Shown piece by piece: positions 16,075 to 25,253 of a stretch of 64,000 bases of DNA. Every line of letters begins with the position of its first letter. Within the stretch, counting starts at the first letter, position 1. Source of the stretch: Desulfatitalea sp. BRH_c12 (GTDB lineage Bacteria; Desulfobacterota; Desulfobacteria; Desulfobacterales; Desulfosarcinaceae); NCBI GenBank assembly GCA_000961655.1, contig LADR01000074.1, forward strand, positions 1-64,000, written 5' to 3'. Under the pieces are notes generated by a model. The model did not search any database. It saw only the letters and a list, made by a program, of their open reading frames with translations, and was not told the origin of the DNA. Position numbers and translations under genes: made by a program.

Positions 16075-19000
16075 ATGGACGGTCAATGCCCCATCGGTTC
16101 GGCAGGCAACCATATCATCGAACAAGCTCGGCGCGTGAATCTTGACCCCAGTCTCCTGTACGAGGCGGTGGTGGATCTCTCATCGGAGTGTCTGCTCACC
16201 GCCAACAGCATCAACATCGCAGCCGGCATCCTGCTGGCGGAGCTTGGGCTGCCGGCCTATTTTTTCGAAAACCTCACCAAGGGCTCTTTGAAACATATCC
16301 TGGCTGCCATTGCCACCAGCATTGCTTTCAAGGATGGAAAGGCGATTCTGGTCGGCCGCGTCGCCCATATCATTTTCGATCTGGAAGAAGACAACCATGT
16401 CCGGGTCCGCATTGCCACCCACGAGACCCGGGACAGCATGGAGAAGATTTTGGAGGACATGATCGCCGGTCATCGGCGCGAGTACTACCATAGTCCCGAA
16501 AGCGGGTACTATACCTATATTGTGCGGCCGGAGACGGTCATGGATTTTTCGCGGGATCAGTTTGCCGGATCGCGGTTTTTGTTTTCCCTGGCCGGCGATT
16601 ACCTGGTCACTCCGAAGTCCACCCGCCAGCGCTACGAGGATTTTCTCAAGAACGTTGCGCAGGCCGTCACCCCTTTGATCGAGGTCGCCTATCTGCCTGA
16701 AACCGATGAGACCCGTCTGATGTTCAGCAGCGATTTTCCCAAGCCGCAACTGCCTGTTTTCAGAAAGTTGTTTTTGGACCATGGCCTGGTGCTCAGGCGG
16801 GCCTACTGGGAGCCTTATCTATCCAAATCGGCCGTGCCTGTATCCATTTGCTCCATGTATGTGATGGGCGCGCTTTCGCCGCAAACAAAAACGGCGCTGG
16901 TGCGGGATGTATGCGCATATCTCTCCTTCGCGTTCAGCAGGGTGGTCGAGTGCTACCTCGATAGCCGACTGACTTTCAACGAAATGCTTTTCGCCGGCAA
17001 TGTCGTGGATTTTGCGCACCTGTTCATCTACAAGGAGCGCGACAACGCCACCGACCAGGAAATTTTTCGGAACTTGGCCGAACAGGACCACAGGGAAGCT
17101 TTTGCGACGCGGATCCACACCGCCAACAAAGCCATCTACGTTCACAATCTTGTGCTGCAGGCGGTTCTTGAAAATCCTGACCTGATCCAGTTTCTGTATC
17201 ATCTGTTCGCACAGCGCTTCGATCCGCAGAACCAGCACCGGATGAATTCCGCGGCGCTCGCGGAACAGGCGCTCGCATTCGACGCCATGGTCTCCTCCCG
17301 GTTCATGGACAATCGGCTTTACGGTGACATCTTCCTGTTCATGCTCAAACTGGTCACGTGCACCCTGAAAACCAATTTTTACAAACCCTTGAAGCGTGCG
17401 TTTGCCTTCCGTTTCGATTGCAGTATCCTGGATCCACTGGTGTTCGCGCAGTTCGTTTACGGCATCTTTTTCGTCAACGGCCATTATGCGCGCGGCACGC
17501 ATATGCGGGCCGGCGATATCGCCAGGGGCGGTCTGCGGCTCATGCGGGTCTCCGAAGCCACGCATCCTACGGCCATCGACAATGCTGTGCTGCTCAATTA
17601 TGCGCTCGGCCCCAGGGCCCAGCGCTTGAAACACAAAGATATCTGCGAAAGCGGCGCCAAAGGGGTCTTGGTCCCGCACGCCATTTATGCCGGCCACGCA
17701 ATGGACGCTGTGTACGACTACACGGAGGGCATTCTCGACCTGGTGCTCGCAGACGAGGCCGTCATCGATTACTATGGCAAGCCCGAGATGATCTTCTTCG
17801 GCCCCGACGAAGGGACCGCAGCGTTGATGGATGCGGTGGCCGAGCGTGCCCGTGCGCGTGGCTATCGCTACTGGCGGACGCTGACCACGGGCAAGCGCAT
17901 CGGCATCCCGCATGATGCGTACGGGCGTTTGGACAACGGAGACCTGTTCGGCCTTTTCGATCGGCAAGCGCAGGGCACTGAACTGCAGGTCAACGGCGCA
18001 CCCGTTGTCGTCACTTCCGATGCAAAAGAGATTTTCGCCAGGATCGGCAACCGGATCGAAACCAGCGGCATGACCACCACTGGCGTCATGGCCACCTTCA
18101 GGACCTTGATCGCGCACTATGGCGCCGATGAGGAGAATCTTAACCTGATGATGACCGGCGGCCCCGACGGCGATCTGGGCGCCAACCAGATCCAATGTTA
18201 CAAGGGCAAAATCTGCCTGGTCATCGACGGCGGCTCGGTTTTATTCGACCCCGCGGGGCTCGACCGGGAGGCACTGATCACGCTCGCCTTCAGTCGACAC
18301 ACCTCGCCGCGGGCGAACACGCTCGATTTTCCACTGAATGCGCTCAGCCCCCAGGGGTTCAGGGTGCCGCTTGCGGCCAGCCATGTGCGGCTTCCCGACG
18401 GCACGGTGGTGGATAACGGAGCCCTGTTCCACCGCAATTTCCTGTCGGACCCGGGCAGCAGGCGCTTCATCCGCATGGCCGATATCGGTGCGTTCATTCC
18501 CTGCGGTGGCCTTAAAGACACTGTGAACCGCGACAATGTCCAGCATTTTCTTGCGGTGTTCAGAGAGCTGCGCTTTATCGTCGAAGGCGCCAATGTCTTC
18601 TTCGACGAGGCCGCCCGGCGCACCATCGCCGCAACAACCGGCATCAAGCTTATCAAAGATATTACCGCCAATAAGGGTGGGGTTTTTTCCAGCGCCATCG
18701 CCGAGGTGCTCAGCGCCTTGCTGCTCGATGAGCAGTACGAAGCAAGCTTGATGGCGGACATGGAAACGCGCGGGCGGCTGATCCGCGAAGTGCTGGCGCG
18801 CATCGACCGCAACGCGCGGTTGGAGACCGGGATGCTCATCCGGATCCACGAAGCCGATCAAAGTGTCCCTCTTTTTGCGCTTTCGGAAAAAACCAGCGAA
18901 CACATCTTCGAACTGCAGGCCCTCTGCGAACAGAACCTGCCGGCCATTCTGGGGGACCGCCAGCTGATCTGGCGTGTGTTGGAACAGTATATTCCCGCCG

Positions 19001-19203
19001 TGCTGATCGAGATTCTCGGCAAGGAAGCGATTCTGCAAAAGTTGGCCACGGCCTTTCTGCAGCCCTACCGCGACACCATACTCACTAAAAAACTGGCCAG
19101 CATGGCCTTTTATAAATACGGCGCCGAATGGCACGATTTTCTGGAAAAGCTGAAGAGCGGTTTTATCGGGTGCATCCGCGGGATTGTCGAAGAGGTCGCT
19201 TGA
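16075..19203 (+). CDS. Large NAD-type glutamate dehydrogenase
   Basis: The product is about 1042 residues. The central and C-terminal region carries glutamate dehydrogenase motifs: RGGLRLMRVSEATHPTA (substrate-binding Gly/Arg region), ESGAKGVLVPH with the catalytic Lys, MIFFGPDEGT, and MTTTGVMATFRTL followed by GGPDGDLGANQIQ of the nucleotide-binding domain. Late segments FIVEGANVFFDEAARR and IKDITANKGGVFSSA also fit the family. The long N-terminal region (about residues 1-400) is typical of large NAD-dependent enzymes of about 115 kDa. It converts glutamate to 2-oxoglutarate and ammonium. I chose the ATG at 16075 because AGGAG lies 6 nt before it; an in-frame ATG at 16045 has no such site. 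It stands alone, with no operon partner. Confidence 0.9.
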   Translation: MDGQCPIGSAGNHIIEQARRVNLDPSLLYEAVVDLSSECLLTANSINIAAGILLAELGLPAYFFENLTKGSLKHILAAIATSIAFKDGKAILVGRVAHIIFDLEEDNHVRVRIATHETRDSMEKILEDMIAGHRREYYHSPESGYYTYIVRPETVMDFSRDQFAGSRFLFSLAGDYLVTPKSTRQRYEDFLKNVAQAVTPLIEVAYLPETDETRLMFSSDFPKPQLPVFRKLFLDHGLVLRRAYWEPYLSKSAVPVSICSMYVMGALSPQTKTALVRDVCAYLSFAFSRVVECYLDSRLTFNEMLFAGNVVDFAHLFIYKERDNATDQEIFRNLAEQDHREAFATRIHTANKAIYVHNLVLQAVLENPDLIQFLYHLFAQRFDPQNQHRMNSAALAEQALAFDAMVSSRFMDNRLYGDIFLFMLKLVTCTLKTNFYKPLKRAFAFRFDCSILDPLVFAQFVYGIFFVNGHYARGTHMRAGDIARGGLRLMRVSEATHPTAIDNAVLLNYALGPRAQRLKHKDICESGAKGVLVPHAIYAGHAMDAVYDYTEGILDLVLADEAVIDYYGKPEMIFFGPDEGTAALMDAVAERARARGYRYWRTLTTGKRIGIPHDAYGRLDNGDLFGLFDRQAQGTELQVNGAPVVVTSDAKEIFARIGNRIETSGMTTTGVMATFRTLIAHYGADEENLNLMMTGGPDGDLGANQIQCYKGKICLVIDGGSVLFDPAGLDREALITLAFSRHTSPRANTLDFPLNALSPQGFRVPLAASHVRLPDGTVVDNGALFHRNFLSDPGSRRFIRMADIGAFIPCGGLKDTVNRDNVQHFLAVFRELRFIVEGANVFFDEAARRTIAATTGIKLIKDITANKGGVFSSAIAEVLSALLLDEQYEASLMADMETRGRLIREVLARIDRNARLETGMLIRIHEADQSVPLFALSEKTSEHIFELQALCEQNLPAILGDRQLIWRVLEQYIPAVLIEILGKEAILQKLATAFLQPYRDTILTKKLASMAFYKYGAEWHDFLEKLKSGFIGCIRGIVEEVA

Positions 19204-19370
19204 GCCTTTAGCGTTCAGCCACTATTGGGCCGCATTGGGCGTTCCACGCGCGCTGAGCTCGTGTCGGGTCTAAAAAAAGCATCGCAGGGTCGGATGGCTA
19301 GTGGCCATCCAGTTTTGACCGCACGTAGGACAGCGGCCCTGACCCATTCCGGTCCCATCTGGGCAATAAC

Positions 19371-19742
19371 CGGAAGTAGCTTTCATCGCGACGGATCGAT
19401 GCGGGTCGACGGCAATTATGGCAGTACTCTTGGCTATGAACCCAACAGCTACAGTCAGTGGCAACAGCAACCCAATTACGCCGAGCCGCCTTTGGCGCTG
19501 GAAGGCCCGGCGGACCGCTGGAATTTCCGCGAAGATGATGATTACTACGCCCAGCCCTGCATGTTGTTTCGTCTGATGAGCCCGGAGCAGCAGCAAGCCC
19601 TTTTTGGGCAATACTGCGCGCGCGATGGGTGATGCGCCCCGTGAAATCAAGATCCGCCACATCGGCAATTGCCTGAGCGGACCCTGCTTACGGCAAAGAC
19701 GTTGCAGACGCTCTTGGAATAGATTTGAGCGAAATAGGGTAG
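19371..19742 (+). pseudogene. Catalase C-terminal remnant with two frameshifts
   Basis: From about 19371 the frame reads [42 protein letters not shown] and [13 protein letters not shown], closely matching the C-terminal part of clade 3-type haem catalases. An extra base near 19606-19609 shifts the frame; the next frame continues [22 protein letters not shown] second shift near 19673-19680 restores ADPAYGKDVADALGIDLSEI before a stop. The N-terminal three quarters, including the haem pocket, is absent. The upstream 150 bp contains no catalase sequence, so this is a truncated and decayed copy. The longer ORF from 19225 is therefore not a real gene. Confidence 0.85.
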
Positions 19743-19757
19743 TCGGTTTGACTGGCT

Positions 19758-20414
19758 TTAAGGCGTGACGAGTCCTTTCTGCATGCGGGCTTCTATGTTC
19801 AGGCGCAAGTCTTCGAATTCTTCAGGCGTATTCGTTTCGGGTACAGGGAATGTCTCGCCGAAGCGCAATGTCACCCGGGCAAAAGGTTTGGGGAGCATGA
19901 AGCTATCCCAACTTTTAAAAAACCAGGCCCGATCGGCGGTGATATAAAAGGGGACGATGTCGGCTTGCGCCCGTTGGGACAGGCTTATGAGCCCGGCCTT
20001 GACGATGCCGGCCGGTCCGCGGGGACCATCCGCGATGTGGGCTGCGAGCTTTCTTGCCCTGAGCCTGGAAACCATCCCTCGCAGGGCATCACGTCCTCCT
20101 CTGGAAGATGACCCCCTTACAATATCCCATCCCGTGCGCGTGGCAATCCCGGCTATCAACTCGCCATCTGCGCTCATGGAGATCATCAGCGGGGGATTGT
20201 AGGGGCGGTAATTTCTGAAATGCCGGATCGCGGAGAAAAACTGCTGATGCCAGCAGCACAATACCACGGCCTTGCCGCTTTCGACGCGCGCCATCCAAGG
20301 TTGCTCGTTTTGCACGGTTAACCTGAACGTAGCGGCGTAGAGTCGCACGATGCGGTACAGAAACGCAATGGTGAGACCAGCTGTCAGAATTCTTTTCCGC
20401 ATTCTGTTTGACAT
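19758..20414 (-). CDS. DUF374-family lysophospholipid acyltransferase-like protein
   Basis: The start is the ATG of MSNRMRKRILTAGL because AGGAGAAGGG lies upstream; a longer frame to 20633 only translates repeat S. The 218-residue product has an N-terminal hydrophobic helix. The DUF374 motifs are VVLCCWHQQFFS, MISMSADGELIAGIATRTGW, RGSSSRGGRDALRGM, HIADGPRGPAGIVKAGLISLSQ and the ITADRAWFFKSWDSFMLPKPFA block. DUF374 proteins resemble membrane acyltransferases of lipid A or phospholipid synthesis; no member-specific substrate can be claimed. It stands alone downstream of the inverted repeat. Confidence 0.87.
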   Translation of the reverse strand: MSNRMRKRILTAGLTIAFLYRIVRLYAATFRLTVQNEQPWMARVESGKAVVLCCWHQQFFSAIRHFRNYRPYNPPLMISMSADGELIAGIATRTGWDIVRGSSSRGGRDALRGMVSRLRARKLAAHIADGPRGPAGIVKAGLISLSQRAQADIVPFYITADRAWFFKSWDSFMLPKPFARVTLRFGETFPVPETNTPEEFEDLRLNIEARMQKGLVTP

Positions 20415-20562
20415 GGGTTTCCCTTCTCCTTTGAGGCGTGGTGGCAACCGAATCGATAACCAGGATACAACTGTATAACATATCCGAGTGAACCTCAACG
20501 CGGCAATTTCCTGCCGCTTCGAACAGCGGCAATAATAGTCGGCCAAGTCTATCCAACAAGTG

Positions 20563-20731
20563 TTAAGTGTAAAGTTTAAAGTGTAAAGGAAGGCATTCTG
20601 TCGATTTGATGTGCTCATCTCCCCATGTTGCATGCTTTTACGTTCATGCTTTTGTTAAAGGTTCTAAAAGTGACAACGTAACTTTCTTATGTCACTCCAT
20701 ACTTGTGTCTTACTGGAGCGAAGTGCGTAAC
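20563..20731 (-). repeat. Repeat family S, copy 2 (inverted partner of 11641-11810)
   Basis: The element is the reverse complement of copy 1 over about 165 bp with scattered differences and a small indel near the poly-T stretch. The pair encloses about 8.75 kb. Confidence 0.8.
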
Positions 20732-20751
20732 TAGATTACTGTATTTGGTTA

Positions 20752-20905
20752 TCCAATTCGCTCCAGTGACAATTGGTGAAGTGTATTCGGGATTATCACG
20801 GACTACCCACCCGGATCACCGGGGCTTTGGCTTTTTTACGTCACCCCACACCCGCATCTCACTTGGCCGAAGTGGATAGCCAGATTCCTGTATTTGGGCA
20901 CGAAC
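20752..20905. repeat. Repeat family P copy
   Basis: ATCACGGACTACCCACCCGG, GATCACCGGGGCTTTGGC, GTCACCCCACACCCGCATCT and GGCCGAAGTGGATAGCCAG belong to the dispersed family P. With repeat S it accounts for most of the gene-free 20415-21097 region. Confidence 0.7.
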
Positions 20906-21097
20906 CGCACTTTAGCGCTTTATGGGAGTTTGGCCCTGGTAGGTGGCGAAACCCGCCGCACTGGTCTCTGAAACGGTAGGGGAGTGCGCATACGGGTATG
21001 ATCCATTGGCTTGATGATGATACGAATGGCCTTATATTGGTGGACGAAAAAACGTTCAGTGGCAGTAGGTTAGGCGTATAGCTGATAAAATCAACGG

Positions 21098-22600
21098 ATG
21101 GTGACTATGACGGATGCTAACCATAAGTCTGGACTTGCGATGACGGGTGTCCCTGGATTGGATTCCCTTATAAACGGTGGGTTGCCCCGGGGCAGGGCTT
21201 ATCTGCTGGAGGGGCCTCCGGGGGTCGGTAAGACGACATTGGGCTTGCAGTTTTTGCTTGAAGGCGTGCGAACCGGCGAGCGGGCAATGATGGTGAGCTT
21301 GATCGAAACACGTGATGAGCTGTATGGCGTTGCAAAATCTCACGGCTGGAACCTGGATAATCTGTACTTGATGGAATTGCCCCATAATGTGAGAGAATCC
21401 GCCCTTTCCGTGCAAACCGTATTCCCGCCCGGCGACATCGAGTTCGGCGAAATTGCCAATGCGGTGGTCGAGGCCATCGAGCAGTATCGGCCGGATCGTT
21501 TGTTGCTGGATTCGGTCACCCAATTGTCCATGCTCACCGACAGTTGGCAACAACTGAGGAGATCGATTCTTAAACTCAGGGATATTATACATGCACTGGG
21601 ATGCACGAGTTTGCTCACCTCCAGCGATACCCGGCGGCTTTCTCCGGAATTCTACACCATCGTTCATGGATCGATTTCGCTGGAGATGAAAACTCCCGCC
21701 TATGGGCAAGTGCGTCGGGAACTGATCATTAAAAAGATGAGGGGCCACAAATACAATTCGGGTTACCAGAATTACCGAATCAATACCGGAGGCATTGAAA
21801 TATTTACCTGGCCCAAGGCCGGCGTCGCTTTAAAGCACAGCAAATGGCAAGTGCTGCCGAGTGGCATCCAAGCACTTGACGACCTTTTGGGAGGGGGGTT
21901 GGAGACCGGAACGGCCTGCCTGGTCACAGGCAGCACAGGTGCCGGCAAAAGCACACTGGGCAGTCTCTATGTTCAGGCCGCTGCAAAACAGGGGCAGCAC
22001 TCGGTTATATTTCTCTTCGATGAGCGCAAAGAAACCTTCCTGCGGCGCTGCGCTTCGTTGAACATTGATATGGCCAGCTATATCGAAAAGGGCTTGGTCG
22101 ACCTGCGCCAGATCAGTGCCGGGGACTTGTCCCCAGGCGAATTTGCTCACGACGTGCGCGAATCCGTTGAGGAAAAAAAGGCCAAAGTGGTGTTGATCGA
22201 CAGCATCACCGGCTACCTGAATGTCATGCCGGAGGAAAAATTGCTGTTGACGCAGATACACGAACTGCTCAGTTATCTGGGCGGGATCGGCGTCCTGACG
22301 ATCATGGTGGTGACCAAATTCGGTTCGTCCGGCAACCTTGAAACGGATTTTGATGCCAGCTATATTGCCGATACCATTATTGTACTGAGACATTTTGAAG
22401 CGATGGGCAAGATACGGCGTTGCATTGCCGTAATCAAAAAACGCCATGGATTTCACGAGCATACTATCCGGGAGTTTAAAATCGCAAGCAATGGCTGCGA
22501 GGTGGGACAGCCGCTGGCGGATTTCAACGGTGTACTTACCGGAAATCCGACCTACGTCGGCAAACCGGAATTCCTGCTTGACCATGAACAGGAGCGCTGA
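21098..22600 (+). CDS. KaiC-like tandem RecA-fold ATPase
   Basis: The 500-residue protein has two KaiC domains. Domain 1 has GVPGLDSLINGGLPRG, Walker A GPPGVGKTT (about residue 39) and Walker B RLLLDS. Domain 2 has GIQALDDLLGGGLETG, Walker A GSTGAGKST (about residue 278) and KVVLIDSITGYL (about residue 363). Such proteins are ATPases related to cyanobacterial clock protein KaiC but occur in many bacteria without KaiA or KaiB, probably as signalling switches. Neither KaiA nor KaiB is visible here. Its stop overlaps the start of a histidine kinase gene by 1 nt (TGATG), so the two are translationally coupled and should act together. Confidence 0.93.
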   Translation: MVTMTDANHKSGLAMTGVPGLDSLINGGLPRGRAYLLEGPPGVGKTTLGLQFLLEGVRTGERAMMVSLIETRDELYGVAKSHGWNLDNLYLMELPHNVRESALSVQTVFPPGDIEFGEIANAVVEAIEQYRPDRLLLDSVTQLSMLTDSWQQLRRSILKLRDIIHALGCTSLLTSSDTRRLSPEFYTIVHGSISLEMKTPAYGQVRRELIIKKMRGHKYNSGYQNYRINTGGIEIFTWPKAGVALKHSKWQVLPSGIQALDDLLGGGLETGTACLVTGSTGAGKSTLGSLYVQAAAKQGQHSVIFLFDERKETFLRRCASLNIDMASYIEKGLVDLRQISAGDLSPGEFAHDVRESVEEKKAKVVLIDSITGYLNVMPEEKLLLTQIHELLSYLGGIGVLTIMVVTKFGSSGNLETDFDASYIADTIIVLRHFEAMGKIRRCIAVIKKRHGFHEHTIREFKIASNGCEVGQPLADFNGVLTGNPTYVGKPEFLLDHEQER

Positions 22601-24252
22601 TGATGCCACTGCACCAGGAACGAGAGAAGATGCCTGAACGGATGACTGTTCCGATGCTGCTGCCGATTGGTCGAGATGCCGAACTGGTCAGCAAAATGCT
22701 GGAGAAGGAAAGTGTAGATGTACTTATCTGCGAATCGATGCATGTCTTGCTGGAGCAGATTTGCAGGGGATGTGGCCCGTTTATTGTCGGCGATGAGACC
22801 TTTTCCGACAACTCTCTGGGGCGAATGACCGAAGCGCTCGACAACCAACCCGATTGGTCCGACCTGCCGGGAATCATTCTGATCGGCCGACCGGATAATA
22901 TACGGTTTTTAGACAAGTTTGCGACGCGGAACCAGATCATTGTGATCCAACGGCCGGTCAAACAATCGGTGTTCACGAGCATCATTCATTCCGCTCTGGA
23001 GGCCAGACGGCGTCAATACGAGGTGAGGGACCTGTTGGAGGATCTGGTCCGGACCAATGAAGAGTTGCGTTCACGTACCAAGCTGTTGCAGAAAATTGCT
23101 TTGGAACTGACCAGGGCCGAAAACAACGAGCGCAAGCGCATTGCGCAGATTCTTCACGACGATCTGCAGCAGATGATCGCTTCCGCCAGACTGCAAACGG
23201 AGATCCTTTTAGGGGATCTGAATAATGAAATGGCGCAGAAAGCGGCGCAACCGATCTTCGATATCCTTTCTCAAGCCATGAATGCTTCCAGAAACTTGAG
23301 TCATGAATTAAATCCCGCATTTGTGATCGGTGGAAACCTGAAAGACGCTCTACACAATAAGGCGGCCGGCTTGGGCGCACAGTATGGTTTTGAGATTCAT
23401 ACGGCCATTGACATCGGCAGTGATCCGATTGACGAAGACATCATCACCTTTGTCTATCGCAGCGTACAGGAAATGCTTTTCAATTGTGCCAAGCATGCCA
23501 GGGCAAAGCATGTTTCTCTTGAGCTGACCCGATCGGGAAAGTTATTAACGATCATGGTGGCCGACGATGGTGTGGGATTTGATCCGGTTCGGCTGAAGAT
23601 TTTCGGGGGTATCGATGGCGGATTGGGGTTGTTCAGTATGCAGGAGAGGGCCATTGCGCTCGGCGGCTCTTTCACTGTCGACAGCGTCCCGGACGAGGGC
23701 AGCCGGTTTTCTTTAATAATTCCTCTTATTCTGGAGGAAGTAGTCAGCAATGGGCTTCCCAATAGAACCGAATACATTGAAAACGAGGATAATGGAGAAA
23801 CGGACGCCATTTCTGTCGTGATTGCAGACGACCATGCTGTAATGCGTCAGGGATTGGCGACGTTGCTGCGAAATCAGTCCGACATTAAAGTGGTTGCGGA
23901 AGCATCGGACGGTGAACAGGCAGTTGCTTTTGCGCTTCAGCTGCGCCCGGACGTGGTCCTCATGGACTACTCCATGCCGCTGTTGAATGGGGCCGAGGCA
24001 ACCTGCATGATCAAAAATGAAGCCCCCGAAATCGCTGTGATAGCTTTATCAATGTATGGCGGTGAAGACAAACAAAGAAGCATGCACAATGCGGGCGCAC
24101 AGGCTTACTTGAAAAAAGACGTTCAGGCGGCGGAATTAATCGCCGCCATCAAACAACACGCGCGCCACATGAAAGGAAATGCACGTCAGAATGCAGTCGT
24201 TTCCTGTCACGGACCCGCATGTGATGTGTCAAAAGGGGACATGTCCGTCTGA
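22600..24252 (+). CDS. Hybrid HisKA_3-type histidine kinase with C-terminal receiver
   Basis: The 550-residue soluble protein has an N-terminal alpha/beta domain (residues 1-125) resembling a receiver without an obvious phospho-Asp. A coiled coil and a dimerisation box follow with the phospho-His in RIAQILHDDLQQM (about residue 186). The HATPase domain (about 285-375) has EMLFNCAKHARAKHV, VADDGVGFDP and GGLGLFSMQERA. A NarL-like receiver (about 405-525) has the Asp in VVLMDYSMP and a Lys in YLKKDV. No output HTH follows the receiver. With the coupled KaiC-like ATPase it parallels the KaiC-SasA relationship, but direct interaction is inference. There are no membrane segments, so it senses in the cytoplasm. 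Confidence 0.93.
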   Translation: MMPLHQEREKMPERMTVPMLLPIGRDAELVSKMLEKESVDVLICESMHVLLEQICRGCGPFIVGDETFSDNSLGRMTEALDNQPDWSDLPGIILIGRPDNIRFLDKFATRNQIIVIQRPVKQSVFTSIIHSALEARRRQYEVRDLLEDLVRTNEELRSRTKLLQKIALELTRAENNERKRIAQILHDDLQQMIASARLQTEILLGDLNNEMAQKAAQPIFDILSQAMNASRNLSHELNPAFVIGGNLKDALHNKAAGLGAQYGFEIHTAIDIGSDPIDEDIITFVYRSVQEMLFNCAKHARAKHVSLELTRSGKLLTIMVADDGVGFDPVRLKIFGGIDGGLGLFSMQERAIALGGSFTVDSVPDEGSRFSLIIPLILEEVVSNGLPNRTEYIENEDNGETDAISVVIADDHAVMRQGLATLLRNQSDIKVVAEASDGEQAVAFALQLRPDVVLMDYSMPLLNGAEATCMIKNEAPEIAVIALSMYGGEDKQRSMHNAGAQAYLKKDVQAAELIAAIKQHARHMKGNARQNAVVSCHGPACDVSKGDMSV

Positions 24253-24347
24253 CGAATGATCCCGCCACCTGGATGCAGGGTAAACGATTGCGCGGTAGGG
24301 CTGGCCATGGTATGGGTTTAAACTATTCAACTTACAGGGAGTCCAGC

Positions 24348-24530
24348 ATGGCTATGTACAAGGAAGACCGATTCTCGGCAGCGCTGAAGATGATCCAGGT
24401 AACGCCTGGAAATTTTCAGACGCTCACGCCCGCAGTAATTTTGCATGTCTATGAAGTGATTGCCGAGGCTGAAAAGCAGCTCAAACAACAGGAAGATACT
24501 GCGTCCGTAAATGAAAAGCAAAGGCGTTAA
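24348..24530 (+). CDS. Small hypothetical protein
   Basis: The 60-residue helical protein starts MAMYKEDRFSAALKMIQV, preceded by AGGGAG. Its charged C-terminus ends LKQQEDTASVNEKQRR. I do not recognise it. It lies about 95 bp after the kinase gene on the same strand and could be a late member of that operon. Confidence 0.55.
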   Translation: MAMYKEDRFSAALKMIQVTPGNFQTLTPAVILHVYEVIAEAEKQLKQQEDTASVNEKQRR

Positions 24531-24579
24531 GCCTTTGCCATTTCCTCTGGCGCGGCTAAGCACGCCGCCGCCAGCACTC

Positions 24580-24725
24580 CTGCAGGGGCGACCGGCGGTC
24601 GCCCACGTGACGCAAGGTCAGGGTGCTGGCATGTTGGGACGCGACCCTTGGTTCTCCCGCACCAATGATTGCCTGGTGTTGGTTTTTGCACCCGCAGGGG
24701 CGAACACACAGGTTCGCCCCTACGC
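24580..24725. repeat. Repeat family G copy
   Basis: TGCAGGGGCGACCGGCGGTC at the left and GGGGCGAACACACAGGTTCG followed by CCCCTACG at the right, with TTCTCCCGCACCAATGATTG inside, as in other family G copies. It lies between the small ORF and the convergent yheU-like gene and may end transcription. Confidence 0.75.
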
Positions 24726-24763
24726 GTTGAAGGGGCATGGTGCCGTATGTGCAGGTACCGTCA

Positions 24764-25027
24764 TCATTTGTTTCCGGTCTGGGTTTGTCGCAGGTGGTGG
24801 GCCGGAACGATATTGGCCGTCCGGGTGTTTTCATCGTAGACCACCACGACTTCTTTGCGGCGCAATTGTCCCATGACCATGGCGACGTTCCGCTCCAGGG
24901 TGGCTTCGGTATAGCCGTTGTCGGTGCCCTCGCGCGTGACGACCTCCTCGATCAGGCCGCGCAAGGCGTCCGCGCTGAGTTTTTCATGCGCGATCACCAG
25001 GCCCAGTTCACACTTCGGTGATGTCAT
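24764..25027 (-). CDS. YheU-like UPF0270 protein
   Basis: The product of about 87 residues contains EKLSADALRGLIEEVVTREGTD, LERNVAMVMGQLRRKEVVVVYDE and NIVPAHHL, matching the short UPF0270/YheU family. That family is usually about 70 residues and of unknown function. The start MTSPKCEL is chosen for the AAGGAG 7 nt upstream; this site lies inside the xseB reading frame, so the gene overlaps the end of xseB by 20 nt and is probably co-translated. Confidence 0.82.
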   Translation of the reverse strand: MTSPKCELGLVIAHEKLSADALRGLIEEVVTREGTDNGYTEATLERNVAMVMGQLRRKEVVVVYDENTRTANIVPAHHLRQTQTGNK

Positions 25028-25253
25028 CTTCAAGCTCCTTGAACGCATCGCGTACTTCTGTTTCCACTTTTTTGAGCTTGGTGTTCAACTCTTTGATCAG
25101 GCGGGCGCCCAATTTGACGTTTTCGGCCAGACAGTCGATGGGCGTTTCCGAGTTGTCCAGGCGGGTCAGGATCTCATCCAGTTGGGTGACTTTTTGCTCA
25201 TAGGTCAGTTTATCGCCGTTACCGCTGTCGCTGCAAATTGGATCGCCTGTCAT
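25008..25253 (-). CDS. xseB: Exodeoxyribonuclease VII small subunit
   Basis: The 81-residue protein is of normal length and has the XseB helical hairpin: LTYEQKVTQLDEILTRLDNSETPIDCLAENVKLG followed by LIKELNTKLKKVETEV. XseB binds XseA to form exonuclease VII, which degrades single-stranded DNA. Its start ATGA overlaps the stop of the xseA remnant upstream. Because that xseA is internally deleted, this subunit may lack its partner unless a second xseA exists elsewhere. Confidence 0.87.
   Translation of the reverse strand: MTGDPICSDSGNGDKLTYEQKVTQLDEILTRLDNSETPIDCLAENVKLGARLIKELNTKLKKVETEVRDAFKELEDDITEV

Noticed and set aside
19225-19370. N-terminal extension of the catalase-like ORF
   Set aside because: The first about 50 residues are not catalase sequence; the frame is open by chance upstream of the remnant.
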